This document shows positions 1 to 6,261 of a DNA stretch of 64,000 nucleotides, piece after piece. A model generated the notes under the pieces. The model made no database searches and was not told the origin of the DNA. It saw nothing but the letters and a program-made list of their open reading frames with translations. Made by a program: the position numbers and the translations under genes. The stretch comes from Lentzea alba. Its GTDB lineage: Bacteria; Actinomycetota; Actinomycetes; Mycobacteriales; Pseudonocardiaceae. Every line of letters starts with the position of its first letter. The stretch's first letter is position 1. Location of the stretch: assembly GCF_011067745.1 (NCBI RefSeq), contig NZ_JAAMPJ010000008.1, positions 395,714 through 459,713 on the forward strand, given 5' to 3'.

Positions 1-989
1 TTGCGCGACATCTTCCGGCCGGCGCCGTGCGACGCCGACTCGAACGAGTCCGGGTTCCCGAGACCGCGCACGATGTACGAGCCGGTGCCCATCGAGCCCG
101 GGATGATGCCCAGCTCGCCGCGTCCGGCCCGGATCGCGCCCTTGCGGGTCACCAGGACGTCCTCACCGAAGTGGTTCTCCTCGGAGACGTAGTTGTGGTG
201 ACACGAGATCGGCTCCTCGAACCGGATGTGCGGGAAGTCGGCGCGCAGCACGTCGCAGACCAAACGCAGCATGACCGCGCGGTTACGCCGCGCGTAGTCC
301 TGCGCCCAGTACAAGTCGTGCCGGTACGCCGCCATCTCGGGCGTGCCCGCGAGGAACACGGCGAGGTCCGGGTCCGGCAGCTCGGCGTTGTGCGCGAGCT
401 TGCGCGCCGCCGCGATGTGATGCTGCGCCAGCTCGTTGCCGATCCCGCGCGACCCGGAGTGCAGCATGACCCACACCTGCTGGTCGGTGTCCAGGCAGAC
501 CTCGAGGAAGTGGTTGCCGCCGCCGAGCGTGCCCATCTGGTGCATCGCCTTGTCGGCGCGCGCCTTCACGGCAGGCGTCAGGTCGTCGAACTTCCTCCAG
601 AACGGCGTCCAGTCGGCCGCGTCCCTTTCGGTGAAGGCGGTCGCCTTGTGCTGACCGAAACCGACGGGGACCACGGCCTCCATGCGCGACCGCAGGCCGC
701 GCAACGTCGCCGGCAGGTCGCTCGCCGTGAGCGAGGTGCGCACGGCGGCCATGCCGCAGCCGATGTCCACGCCGACCGCCGCGGGGGAGACGGCGTCGCG
801 CAACGCGATCACCGATCCCACCGTGGCGCCCTTTCCGTAGTGCACGTCGGGCATCACGGCGATGTGCTTGACGGCCCACGGCAACGCGGAGATGTTCTGG
901 AGCTGTTGCATGGCGAACTCCTCGACCTCGTCCGGTCGAGTCCACATTCGGATGTCCACGTTCTGGCCGCGGACCACAGTTGCTGCCAT
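1..989 (-). CDS. rtcB: RtcB-type RNA-splicing ligase (partial)
   Basis: 3'-phosphate RNA ligase that joins 2',3'-cyclic phosphate or 3'-phosphate ends to 5'-OH ends using GTP and Mn2+. The reading frame begins at ATG 987-989 and runs off the left edge of the window after about 329 codons, so the C-terminal part is missing. Visible family signatures are MPDVHYGKGATVGSVI (about residues 46-61), GVDIGCGM with the metal-binding Cys near residue 79, and near the window edge GSMGTGSYIVRG followed by SHGAGR, whose His is the guanylylated residue in the family. All key residues seen are intact. It lies 10 bp upstream of the stop of a secreted-protein gene on the same strand. No archease or RtcA partner is visible, although one could lie beyond the edge. 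Family assignment is firm; the biological role (RNA repair or tRNA ligation) is inferred from the family. Confidence 0.95.
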   Translation of the reverse strand, partial: MAATVVRGQNVDIRMWTRPDEVEEFAMQQLQNISALPWAVKHIAVMPDVHYGKGATVGSVIALRDAVSPAAVGVDIGCGMAAVRTSLTASDLPATLRGLRSRMEAVVPVGFGQHKATAFTERDAADWTPFWRKFDDLTPAVKARADKAMHQMGTLGGGNHFLEVCLDTDQQVWVMLHSGSRGIGNELAQHHIAAARKLAHNAELPDPDLAVFLAGTPEMAAYRHDLYWAQDYARRNRAVMLRLVCDVLRADFPHIRFEEPISCHHNYVSEENHFGEDVLVTRKGAIRAGRGELGIIPGSMGTGSYIVRGLGNPDSFESASHGAGRKMSR

Positions 990-999
990 GCCTACGAGG

Positions 1000-1674
1000 T
1001 TAGGCGGCGTTTTGCTGGATCCACAAAGGAGTTTCTTCTGCGCCGACGAACTCCCAGGCACCCTTGCGCACCTTGGCCTTGCTCATGTCCCCGCCGATGT
1101 CGGTGACGAACGCGCGCACGGTCGGGAGGTCGTTGACGTCCGCGATGAGGATCGCCTTGTTCCGCAACGTGACGCTGCCGCCGCCGAGCTTCTCGCGGGC
1201 GACGGCGTCGTTGAGGAGGCCCTCGCGGACCTGCTGGGCGGTGATGCCGTCGACCTCGACCTGGACGGCGTCGACCTTCGGCGAGTTCGCGGGCAGGAAG
1301 CGGAACGTGAGCACCGACTCCTGCCTGAACTGCTTGCTGATCGTCGAGGCCGTGTGCCGCAGGCTTTCCTCGTTGAGGGTGACGTCGAACTTGCGCGAGC
1401 GTTCGAACGTCGTCTGCCGCAGATCGCTCGACCAGAACACGCCGTCGAGCAGCGTGGACCGGGTGGTGACGCCGCCGTTGGCGCGCACGATGCCGCGCAC
1501 CTCGCGGTCGAACTTGACCAGCTTGTCCTGCAGGCGCGGATCATCGGGGTCGGTGATGATCGCGGTGTTGTTCGTCGCGAAGATCTCCGGGCACGGCAGC
1601 GGTTCGCCCGCCGCCGTGCCCGTGGAGACCGTGATCGCCAGTACCGACGTGACTGCCACCAGAAGCTTTCGCAT
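1000..1674 (-). CDS. Secreted protein of unknown function
   Basis: I do not recognise the family. Starting at ATG 1672-1674 gives 224 residues beginning MRKLLVAVTSVLAITVSTG, a good Sec signal peptide cleaved near TAAGEP. An upstream in-frame start at 1722 would add 16 residues before the signal sequence and is less likely. The mature part is soluble-looking and mixed alpha/beta, with a repeated theme of residues that could be a duplicated small domain (FDVTLNEESLRHTASTIS; VDGITAQQVREGLLND). It ends in PLWIQQNAA. Only one cysteine is in the mature region. It follows the ABC exporter genes on the same strand with a 48-bp gap and precedes rtcB, so co-transcription is possible but not shown. Confidence 0.75.
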   Translation of the reverse strand: MRKLLVAVTSVLAITVSTGTAAGEPLPCPEIFATNNTAIITDPDDPRLQDKLVKFDREVRGIVRANGGVTTRSTLLDGVFWSSDLRQTTFERSRKFDVTLNEESLRHTASTISKQFRQESVLTFRFLPANSPKVDAVQVEVDGITAQQVREGLLNDAVAREKLGGGSVTLRNKAILIADVNDLPTVRAFVTDIGGDMSKAKVRKGAWEFVGAEETPLWIQQNAA

Positions 1675-1722
1675 GGGGCACAACGTATTGGCCCGGGGTG
1701 CCTCGGGCATACCCCGTTCCAC

Positions 1723-2523
1723 TCAGCGGGCCACCGCGCGTTTGTACTGGTAGTTGGCCAGCGGAACGAAGACCAGCAGGAAGATCACCACCCAGCCGAG
1801 TGACGCGAGCACCGGGTGCTGCAACGGCCAGGCGTCCGGCGGTGCCTGCAACGGCGAGGTGTTGCCGAAGAGCTCGCGGGCGGCCAGCGTCACCGCCGAC
1901 ACCGGGTTCCACTCCGCGATGTGCCGCAGCACCGACGGCAGCTTCTCCGACTGCACGAACGTGTTCGCGATGTAGGTGATCGGGAAGATGAAGATGAAGC
2001 TCGCGTTGTTGAACACCTCGGGGCTGCGCACCAGGAGCCCGATCCACGCCATCGCCCACGAGAACGCGTAGGCGAACAGCAGCAGGATCGCGACTCCGGC
2101 GAGCGCCTCCAGGGGTGACGAGTGGATGCGCCAGCCGACGATCAGACCGGTGATCATCATGATGACGACGACCAGCGCGTTGTTGACCAGGTCGGACGTC
2201 GTGCGGCCCACCAGGACAGCCGAGCGCGCCATCGGCAGCGAGCGGAACCTGTCGATGATGCCCTTGGTCATGTCCTCGGCGAGTCCGCTGCCGGTGATGG
2301 TGGCGCCGAACAGCACGGTCTGCGCGAAGATGCCGGCCATCAGGAACTCGCGGTAGTCCATGCCGGGGATCTCGATCGAGCCGCCGAACACGTAGGCGAA
2401 CAGCAGCACGAACATGATCGGCGCGGCGGTCGAGAACACCAGCAGGTCCGGCACCCGCTTGATCTTGATCAGGTTGCGCTTGGCGACGACCGACCCGTCG
2501 GCGAGCGCTTGCAGCAGCTTCAC
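1723..2523 (-). CDS. ABC-2 type transporter permease (DrrB-like)
   Basis: Membrane half of a drug or antibiotic ABC exporter. The start is GTG 2521-2523, which overlaps the stop of the ATPase gene as GTGA. This is the typical translational coupling of DrrA/DrrB pairs and rules out the longer upstream reading. About 266 residues with roughly six hydrophobic segments, for example APIMFVLLFAYVFGG near residue 30, ALVVVIMMITGLIVG near 110 and LASLGWVVIFLLVFVPL near the C-terminus. The motif AEDMTKGIIDRFRSLPM is the conserved ABC-2 cytoplasmic loop that contacts the ATPase. The protein ends with a basic tail (YQYKRAVAR). Substrate is unknown; a hydrophobic drug or lipid is plausible from the family. 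Confidence 0.9.
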   Translation of the reverse strand: MKLLQALADGSVVAKRNLIKIKRVPDLLVFSTAAPIMFVLLFAYVFGGSIEIPGMDYREFLMAGIFAQTVLFGATITGSGLAEDMTKGIIDRFRSLPMARSAVLVGRTTSDLVNNALVVVIMMITGLIVGWRIHSSPLEALAGVAILLLFAYAFSWAMAWIGLLVRSPEVFNNASFIFIFPITYIANTFVQSEKLPSVLRHIAEWNPVSAVTLAARELFGNTSPLQAPPDAWPLQHPVLASLGWVVIFLLVFVPLANYQYKRAVAR

Positions 2524-3476
2524 TTCTCGTCCTCGTCTTCCGCGTGGTGGCCGGTCAGGGTCAGGAACACGTCGTCGAGCGTCGGCCTGCGCAGTCCGAC
2601 GTCGAGCACCTTCACCGACTCGGCGTCGAGCCGCCGGATCGCCTCCATCAGCACCGAGGACCCGCCGGCGACCGGCACGGTGAGGTGGTGCTGGCGTTCG
2701 TCGGACTCCATCGCGCCGACGGCGAGATCGGCCAGCGCTGTCCGGGAGATGCCGAGTTCGGCGTTGGTGGCGACGGAGAGTTCGAGCCGTTCGCCGCCGA
2801 CCTGTTCCTTCAGTTGGTCGGAGGTGCCCTCGGCGATCACCTTGCCCCGGTCGATCACGGCGATCTGGTCGGCGAGGCGGTCGGCCTCCTCGAGGTACTG
2901 GGTGGTGAGGAGAACCGTGGTGCCGCCTTTGACGAGTTCCTCGATGACGTCCCACATGCCGAGGCGTGAGCGGGGATCGAGGCCCGTGGTGGGTTCGTCG
3001 AGGAACAGCACCGACGGCTTCGCGACGAGCGCGCCCGCGAGGTCGAGCCTGCGACGCATGCCGCCGGAGTAGCCCTTCACGGGACGGTCGGCGGCGTCCT
3101 CGAGGTCGAACCGGGCGAGCAGTTCGCGGGCACGTTCGCGACTCCTGGCGCGCCCGAGGTGGTAGAGGCGGCCGACCATGTCGAGGTTCTCGAACCCCGT
3201 CAGGTTGTCGTCGACCGCGGCGTACTGGCCGGACAGGCCGATGCTCTTGCGGAGTTCGCCGGCTTGCTTGCGGACGTCGAGGCCGGCGACGCGTGCCGCC
3301 CCCTCGTCGGCGTCGAGCAGGGTGGTGAACACCCGCACCGCCGTCGTCTTGCCCGCGCCGTTGGGGCCGAGCAGACCCGTGATGGTGCCCTCGGGCACTT
3401 TGAGGTTCAGGCCGTTGAGTGCGACGACCGACCCGTAGCGTTTGACCAGGCCTTCGGCCACGATCGCGTCTGTCAT
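2520..3476 (-). CDS. ABC transporter ATP-binding protein (DrrA family)
   Basis: ATPase of the two-gene exporter with the permease that follows. It is 318 residues from ATG 3474-3476. Walker A is GPNGAGKTT (about residues 37-45), the signature is YSGGMRRRLDLA, Walker B is VLFLDEPTTGLDPRSR, and the H-loop position is occupied by Gln (LLTTQYLEEADRL), as is usual for DrrA/ABCA-type ATPases. The C-terminal domain of about 90 residues (ELSVATNAEL through RRPTLDDVFLTLTG) is the DrrA-type extension. It ends in acidic HAEDEDEK and overlaps the permease start by four bases. It is divergent from the flavin monooxygenase across 99 bp. No regulator is adjacent. Confidence 0.93.
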   Translation of the reverse strand: MTDAIVAEGLVKRYGSVVALNGLNLKVPEGTITGLLGPNGAGKTTAVRVFTTLLDADEGAARVAGLDVRKQAGELRKSIGLSGQYAAVDDNLTGFENLDMVGRLYHLGRARSRERARELLARFDLEDAADRPVKGYSGGMRRRLDLAGALVAKPSVLFLDEPTTGLDPRSRLGMWDVIEELVKGGTTVLLTTQYLEEADRLADQIAVIDRGKVIAEGTSDQLKEQVGGERLELSVATNAELGISRTALADLAVGAMESDERQHHLTVPVAGGSSVLMEAIRRLDAESVKVLDVGLRRPTLDDVFLTLTGHHAEDEDEK

Positions 3477-3575
3477 GCGGGCATCATGTCGTTCAGGTCC
3501 GACAATTTCGTCCGGTTTCGGCATTTGCGCCGGGGCGATTGACAGCCGGTCTGAACGTGAAAATACTTCATCCTC

Positions 3576-4895
3576 ATGGACCGCGTGTGCGTCATCGGGG
3601 CAGGCTCTTCCGGCATCGCCGCATGTCAGGTGCTCAGCGCCCGCGGCATCGAGTACGACTGCTTCGAGTCGGGTTCCGAGATCGGCGGCAACTGGCGCTA
3701 CCTCAACGACAACGGCATGTCGTCCGCCTACCGTTCGCTCCACATCAACACCTCGCGGCAGATGATGGAGTTCAAGTCCTTCCCGATGTCCGCGAACCTC
3801 CCGGCCTACCCGTCGCACTTCCAGATCGCCGAGTACTTCGACGACTTCGTGAAGCACCACGGATTCCGCGACCGCATCCGGTTCCGGACCGAGGTCGTCT
3901 CGGTTTCGGCAGCTTCGGGTGGGTATTCGGTCACCACGCGCGACCGCGACACGGGTTCGGAAGGTTCGTCCTCGTACAGCTCGGTCATCGTCGCGAACGG
4001 GCATCACTGGTCGCCGCGGATGCCGGAACCCGCCTTTCCCGGCTCGTTCGACGGCGAGGAGCTGCACGCGCACTTCTACAAGACGCCGGAGCGTTTCGCG
4101 GACAAGAGGGTGCTGGTTCTCGGTATCGGGAACTCGGCGTGCGACATCGCGGTCGAGTCGTCGCGGGTGTCTTCCCGGACGTTTCTGGCGATGCGCCGCG
4201 GCGCGCACATCATGCCCAAATACCTGTTCGGGATGCCGACCGATCATCTGACGACCTCGCCGCTCGCCCGGTTCGCGCCGGCCTGGCTGCAGGCGCTGTC
4301 CCTGCGGGCGATGCTGCGGCTGGCGCGGGGCAAGCTCTCCGACTACGGGCTGCCCGAGCCCTCGCACGGGATCTTGGCGGCGCACCCGACGGTGTCCGAC
4401 GACCTGCTGACCCGGCTCGGGCACGGCGACATCACGGTGAAGCCGAACGTCGCCCGGCTGGACGGGTCCGGTGTGGTCTTCGCTGACGGCAGTCGTGAGG
4501 ACGTCGACGTCATCGTTTACTGCACCGGGTACAAGGTCGAGTTCCCGTTCCTGGACTCCGCCGCGTTCCCCGCCGTGTCGTCCGCGGACAACGAGGTGTC
4601 GCTGTATCGCCGGGTCGTGGATCCGGCGCACCCCGGGCTGTACTTCCTCGGGCTGATCCAGCCGCTGGGGGCGATCATGCCGCTGGCCGAGGCGCAGGCG
4701 GAGTGGATCGCCGATCTGGTGTCGGGGCGTGCGGCGTTGCCTTCGGCGCCGGAGATGAAGGCGGAGATCACCGCTTACCGGGAGTCGCTGCGAAGCCGGT
4801 ACGTGAAGTCCAAGCGGCACACCCTGGAGGTCGACTTCCTCGGGTACCAGCGGGAGCTGCAGGAGGAACGCCGGGCCGGCGCCGCCCGCCGCTGA
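3576..4895 (+). CDS. Flavin-containing monooxygenase
   Basis: FAD/NADPH-dependent monooxygenase of the FMO/Baeyer-Villiger superfamily, 439 residues from ATG 3576. The FAD Rossmann motif GAGSSG is at residues 8-13, and ESGSEIGGNWRY follows at about residues 31-42. An FMO-like fingerprint (FPGSFDGEELHAHFYK) is near residue 160, a second nucleotide-binding site GIGNSACD is near 185, and the C-terminal motif YCTGYKVEFPFL is near 315. Length matches bacterial FMOs. It could oxidise a soft nucleophile such as an amine or sulfide, or a ketone; the sequence does not tell which. Its stop codon is only four bases before a 48-bp repeat that looks like a terminator. It is divergent from the ABC exporter, so the two might be co-regulated. 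Confidence 0.9.
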   Translation: MDRVCVIGAGSSGIAACQVLSARGIEYDCFESGSEIGGNWRYLNDNGMSSAYRSLHINTSRQMMEFKSFPMSANLPAYPSHFQIAEYFDDFVKHHGFRDRIRFRTEVVSVSAASGGYSVTTRDRDTGSEGSSSYSSVIVANGHHWSPRMPEPAFPGSFDGEELHAHFYKTPERFADKRVLVLGIGNSACDIAVESSRVSSRTFLAMRRGAHIMPKYLFGMPTDHLTTSPLARFAPAWLQALSLRAMLRLARGKLSDYGLPEPSHGILAAHPTVSDDLLTRLGHGDITVKPNVARLDGSGVVFADGSREDVDVIVYCTGYKVEFPFLDSAAFPAVSSADNEVSLYRRVVDPAHPGLYFLGLIQPLGAIMPLAEAQAEWIADLVSGRAALPSAPEMKAEITAYRESLRSRYVKSKRHTLEVDFLGYQRELQEERRAGAARR

Positions 4896-4899
4896 CCCT

Positions 4900-4947
4900 C
4901 TTTGCAATGAGTCTTTTGACTTCGTCCGCAAACGTTTTTTGCATCCG
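4900..4947 (+). repeat. 48-bp terminator-like dispersed repeat, copy 1
   Basis: Begins four bases after the monooxygenase stop. It is identical over all 48 bases to the reverse complement of 18494-18541 and has one mismatch to 25776-25823. It can fold as TTTGC/GCAAA enclosing AGTC-TTTT-GACT and is followed by CGTTTTTT, so it resembles an intrinsic terminator. It is much more AT-rich than its surroundings. Termination is inference; the repetition is seen directly. Confidence 0.85.
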
Positions 4948-4963
4948 GGCGGGCCGAGGCAGC

Positions 4964-4977
4964 GATATATCAGTTGC
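4964..4977 (-). repeat. AT-rich 14-bp element GCAACTGATATATC, copy 1
   Basis: On the minus strand this reads GCAACTGATATATC, exactly as at 17444-17457, and its first 13 bases recur at 25833-25845. It lies 16 bp after the 48-bp repeat. Chance recurrence of such a word in a roughly 70% GC background is very unlikely. Function unknown. Confidence 0.7.
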
Positions 4978-4998
4978 GAGACGGCTGTGAGCTGGGGT

Positions 4999-5044
4999 TT
5001 AGCAATGGGTCTTTTGACGACGTCGTCAAAAGACCCATTGCTAA
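4999..5044. repeat. Perfect 46-bp palindrome
   Basis: Two perfect 23-base arms meet with no spacer at 5021/5022. The left arm begins TTAGCAATGGGTCTTTTGAC and ends GAC; the right arm is its exact complement. The outer part is homologous to the 5' half of the 48-bp repeat (TTTGCAATGAGTCTTTTGAC), so it looks like two repeat halves joined head to head. It lies between the monooxygenase and the CPT-like kinase and could act as a bidirectional terminator or a protein-binding site. Confidence 0.9.
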
Positions 5045-5104
5045 GGGCGTGGCGGGACGGCGAAACGGATCGTGGTGGGAGGGAGGCGTGGGTACGGTCG
5101 GCCG

Positions 5105-5650
5105 GTGGATGTCGAGGCGGCTAGTGCTCAGGTGATCGTGCTCAACGGCGGGTCGAGCTCCGGCAAGTCGGGGATCGCGCGGTGTCTGCAGGCCCTGTTG
5201 CCCGACGCGTGGCTGGCGATCGGGGTCGACACGTTGATCGACGTGATGCCCGCGCGGTTGCGGCTCGGGTCCGAGGGGATCGGGTTCGCGCAGGACGGTG
5301 AGGTCACCGTCGGGGGCGAGTTCCGGTTGCTCGAGGACGCGTGGATGGAGGGGGTCGCCGCGATGGTGCGCGCGGGGGCGCGGGTGATCGTGGACGACGT
5401 GTTCCTGGGTGGGCCCGAGTCGCGGCAGCGGTGGGAGAAGGTGCTGGACGGGTTCGTCGTGCTGTGGGTCGGCGTGCGGTGTGATCCCGCTGTCGCCGCG
5501 GGCCGGGAGCTTGCGCGCGGCGATCGGGTTGCCGGGATGGCCGAGGTGCAGGCCGATCTGGTGCATCGGGGGATGACCTACGACGTCGAAGTCGACACCG
5601 CGCGGTGCGAGGCGATCGAGTGCGCGAGGGTCATCGCCGCGAGGCTCTAG
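5105..5650 (+). CDS. Chloramphenicol 3-O-phosphotransferase-like kinase
   Basis: P-loop kinase resembling Streptomyces venezuelae CPT, which phosphorylates chloramphenicol and gives self-resistance. From GTG 5105 it has 181 residues, close to the 178 of CPT. The P-loop is NGGSSSGKSG (about residues 14-23). GVDTLID carries Asp42, matching the catalytic base of CPT. IIVDDVFLGG-like (VIVDDVFLGG), VLWVGVRCD, ARGDRVAGMA and the end YDVEVDT...ECARVIAA follow the family closely. An earlier GTG at 5072 is possible but would add residues not found in CPT. The first bases of this region adjoin the 46-bp palindrome. Substrate specificity for chloramphenicol is inferred; many actinomycete homologues have untested substrates. 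Confidence 0.85.
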   Translation: MDVEAASAQVIVLNGGSSSGKSGIARCLQALLPDAWLAIGVDTLIDVMPARLRLGSEGIGFAQDGEVTVGGEFRLLEDAWMEGVAAMVRAGARVIVDDVFLGGPESRQRWEKVLDGFVVLWVGVRCDPAVAAGRELARGDRVAGMAEVQADLVHRGMTYDVEVDTARCEAIECARVIAARL

Positions 5651-5749
5651 AAGCGGATGGGATGGCCACGGCACCGTGACCGCCGATGAACAGCCGAATC
5701 CGGCGGGCGCCACGCCGGATTGGTGTCAACCGTCCGAATCGATCGGCGG

Positions 5750-5794
5750 TCAGCAGCAGTCGCAACTCGTGCAGCAGTCGTCCATCCCGTTCAC
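5750..5794 (-). CDS. Cysteine-rich micropeptide coupled to MerR regulator
   Basis: A 14-codon frame, MNGMDDCCTSCDCC, starts at GTG 5792-5794. Its GTGA overlaps the TGA of the upstream MerR gene by four bases, and it is preceded by a strong purine-rich ribosome site (GGAGGGGAGG) inside the end of the MerR gene. Five of the last eight residues are cysteine, arranged CC-x2-CxCC, suited to binding a soft metal ion. An internal ATG would give an 11-residue form. I know of no named family this short with this pattern. A metal-buffering, sensing or delivery role beside a metal-type MerR protein is inference. It could be a chance frame, but the overlap, ribosome site and cysteine density together argue for translation. 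Confidence 0.55.
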   Translation of the reverse strand: MNGMDDCCTSCDCC

Positions 5795-6159
5795 CTCCCC
5801 TCCGGCGGGCACCACGGTGGACAGTCGGTACCGACCATGTCCACCAGATCCGAGCGGAGTCGCGCGAGCCGGGCCATTTCGGCGTCGATCTCGTCGATGT
5901 GCCGCCGCAGCAACTCCCCGGCCGGCTCGCACGGGCACTCGCCGGTGTCGCGGACGGCGAGCAACGACGAGATCTCCCGCAACGTCAGCCCGAGGCGCTG
6001 GCAGTCGCGGATGAACCGGATCCGATCGGCGGCCGACGACGGGTACTGCCGATACCCCGACGACGTGCGCGGCGGCGGTGCGATCAGCCCCGCGCGTTCG
6101 TAGTACCGCACCGTGTCGGGCCGGACCCCGACCTGGCGTGCGAGCTCGGCGACTCTCAT
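5791..6159 (-). CDS. MerR-family regulator, metal-sensing type
   Basis: Transcription factor of 122 residues from ATG 6157-6159. The winged-helix motif is MRVAELARQVGVRPDTVRYYERAGL and SGYRQY follows, then a coiled-coil dimer helix (IDEIDAEMARLARLRSDLVDM). Cysteines occur at RDCQRLG (about residue 52), ECPCEPAG (about 73-75) and the tail DCPPWC. The pattern suits a thiophilic metal sensor, though the exact metal cannot be read. An upstream ATG at 6198 is rejected because the promoter lies inside that extension. The promoter's -10 ends only 8 bases before the chosen ATG, so the mRNA is probably leaderless. It is coupled to the cysteine-rich micropeptide downstream, and no exporter gene is adjacent. 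Confidence 0.9.
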   Translation of the reverse strand: MRVAELARQVGVRPDTVRYYERAGLIAPPPRTSSGYRQYPSSAADRIRFIRDCQRLGLTLREISSLLAVRDTGECPCEPAGELLRRHIDEIDAEMARLARLRSDLVDMVGTDCPPWCPPEGR

Positions 6160-6167
6160 GCACCCAA

Positions 6168-6198
6168 CGCTAAACCTGTGAGCGCACTCCAAGGTCAA
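6168..6198 (-). promoter_or_regulatory. MerR-type promoter and operator dyad
   Basis: Read on the minus strand, TTGACC (6198-6193) and TTAGCG (6173-6168) are separated by 19 bp, the long spacer typical of MerR-activated promoters. The spacer region holds an imperfect dyad ACCTTGGAGTGC/GCTCACAGGT centred near 6184. It drives the merR-micropeptide unit, so autoregulation is likely. Confidence 0.75.
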
Positions 6199-6215
6199 GC
6201 GTCATCCCAACGAAA

Positions 6216-6250
6216 AGCGGGGCCGCCGACGTCACGTCAGCGGCCCCGCT
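6216..6250 (-). terminator. Terminator after the semialdehyde dehydrogenase gene
   Basis: Arms AGCGGGGCCGC (6216-6226) and GCGGCCCCGCT (6240-6250) form a perfect 11-bp stem with a 13-base loop. On the minus strand it is followed by TTTCGTT. It lies 11 bp past the dehydrogenase stop and upstream of the MerR promoter. Confidence 0.85.
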
Positions 6251-6261
6251 CGCAAAACCGA

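Noticed and set aside
27..1106. Long plus-strand frame opposite rtcB.
   Set aside because: It is the high-GC mirror of the rtcB gene, whose protein motifs are unambiguous.
4900..5044. Short frames across the repeats that encode similar peptides (e.g. RTKSKDSL and its variants).
   Set aside because: They arise from the same DNA repeat read in different contexts, have no ribosome site and run into real genes in opposite frames.
4999..5044. Palindrome as a transposon end.
   Set aside because: No transposase or target duplication is present; a repeat dimer or terminator is simpler.
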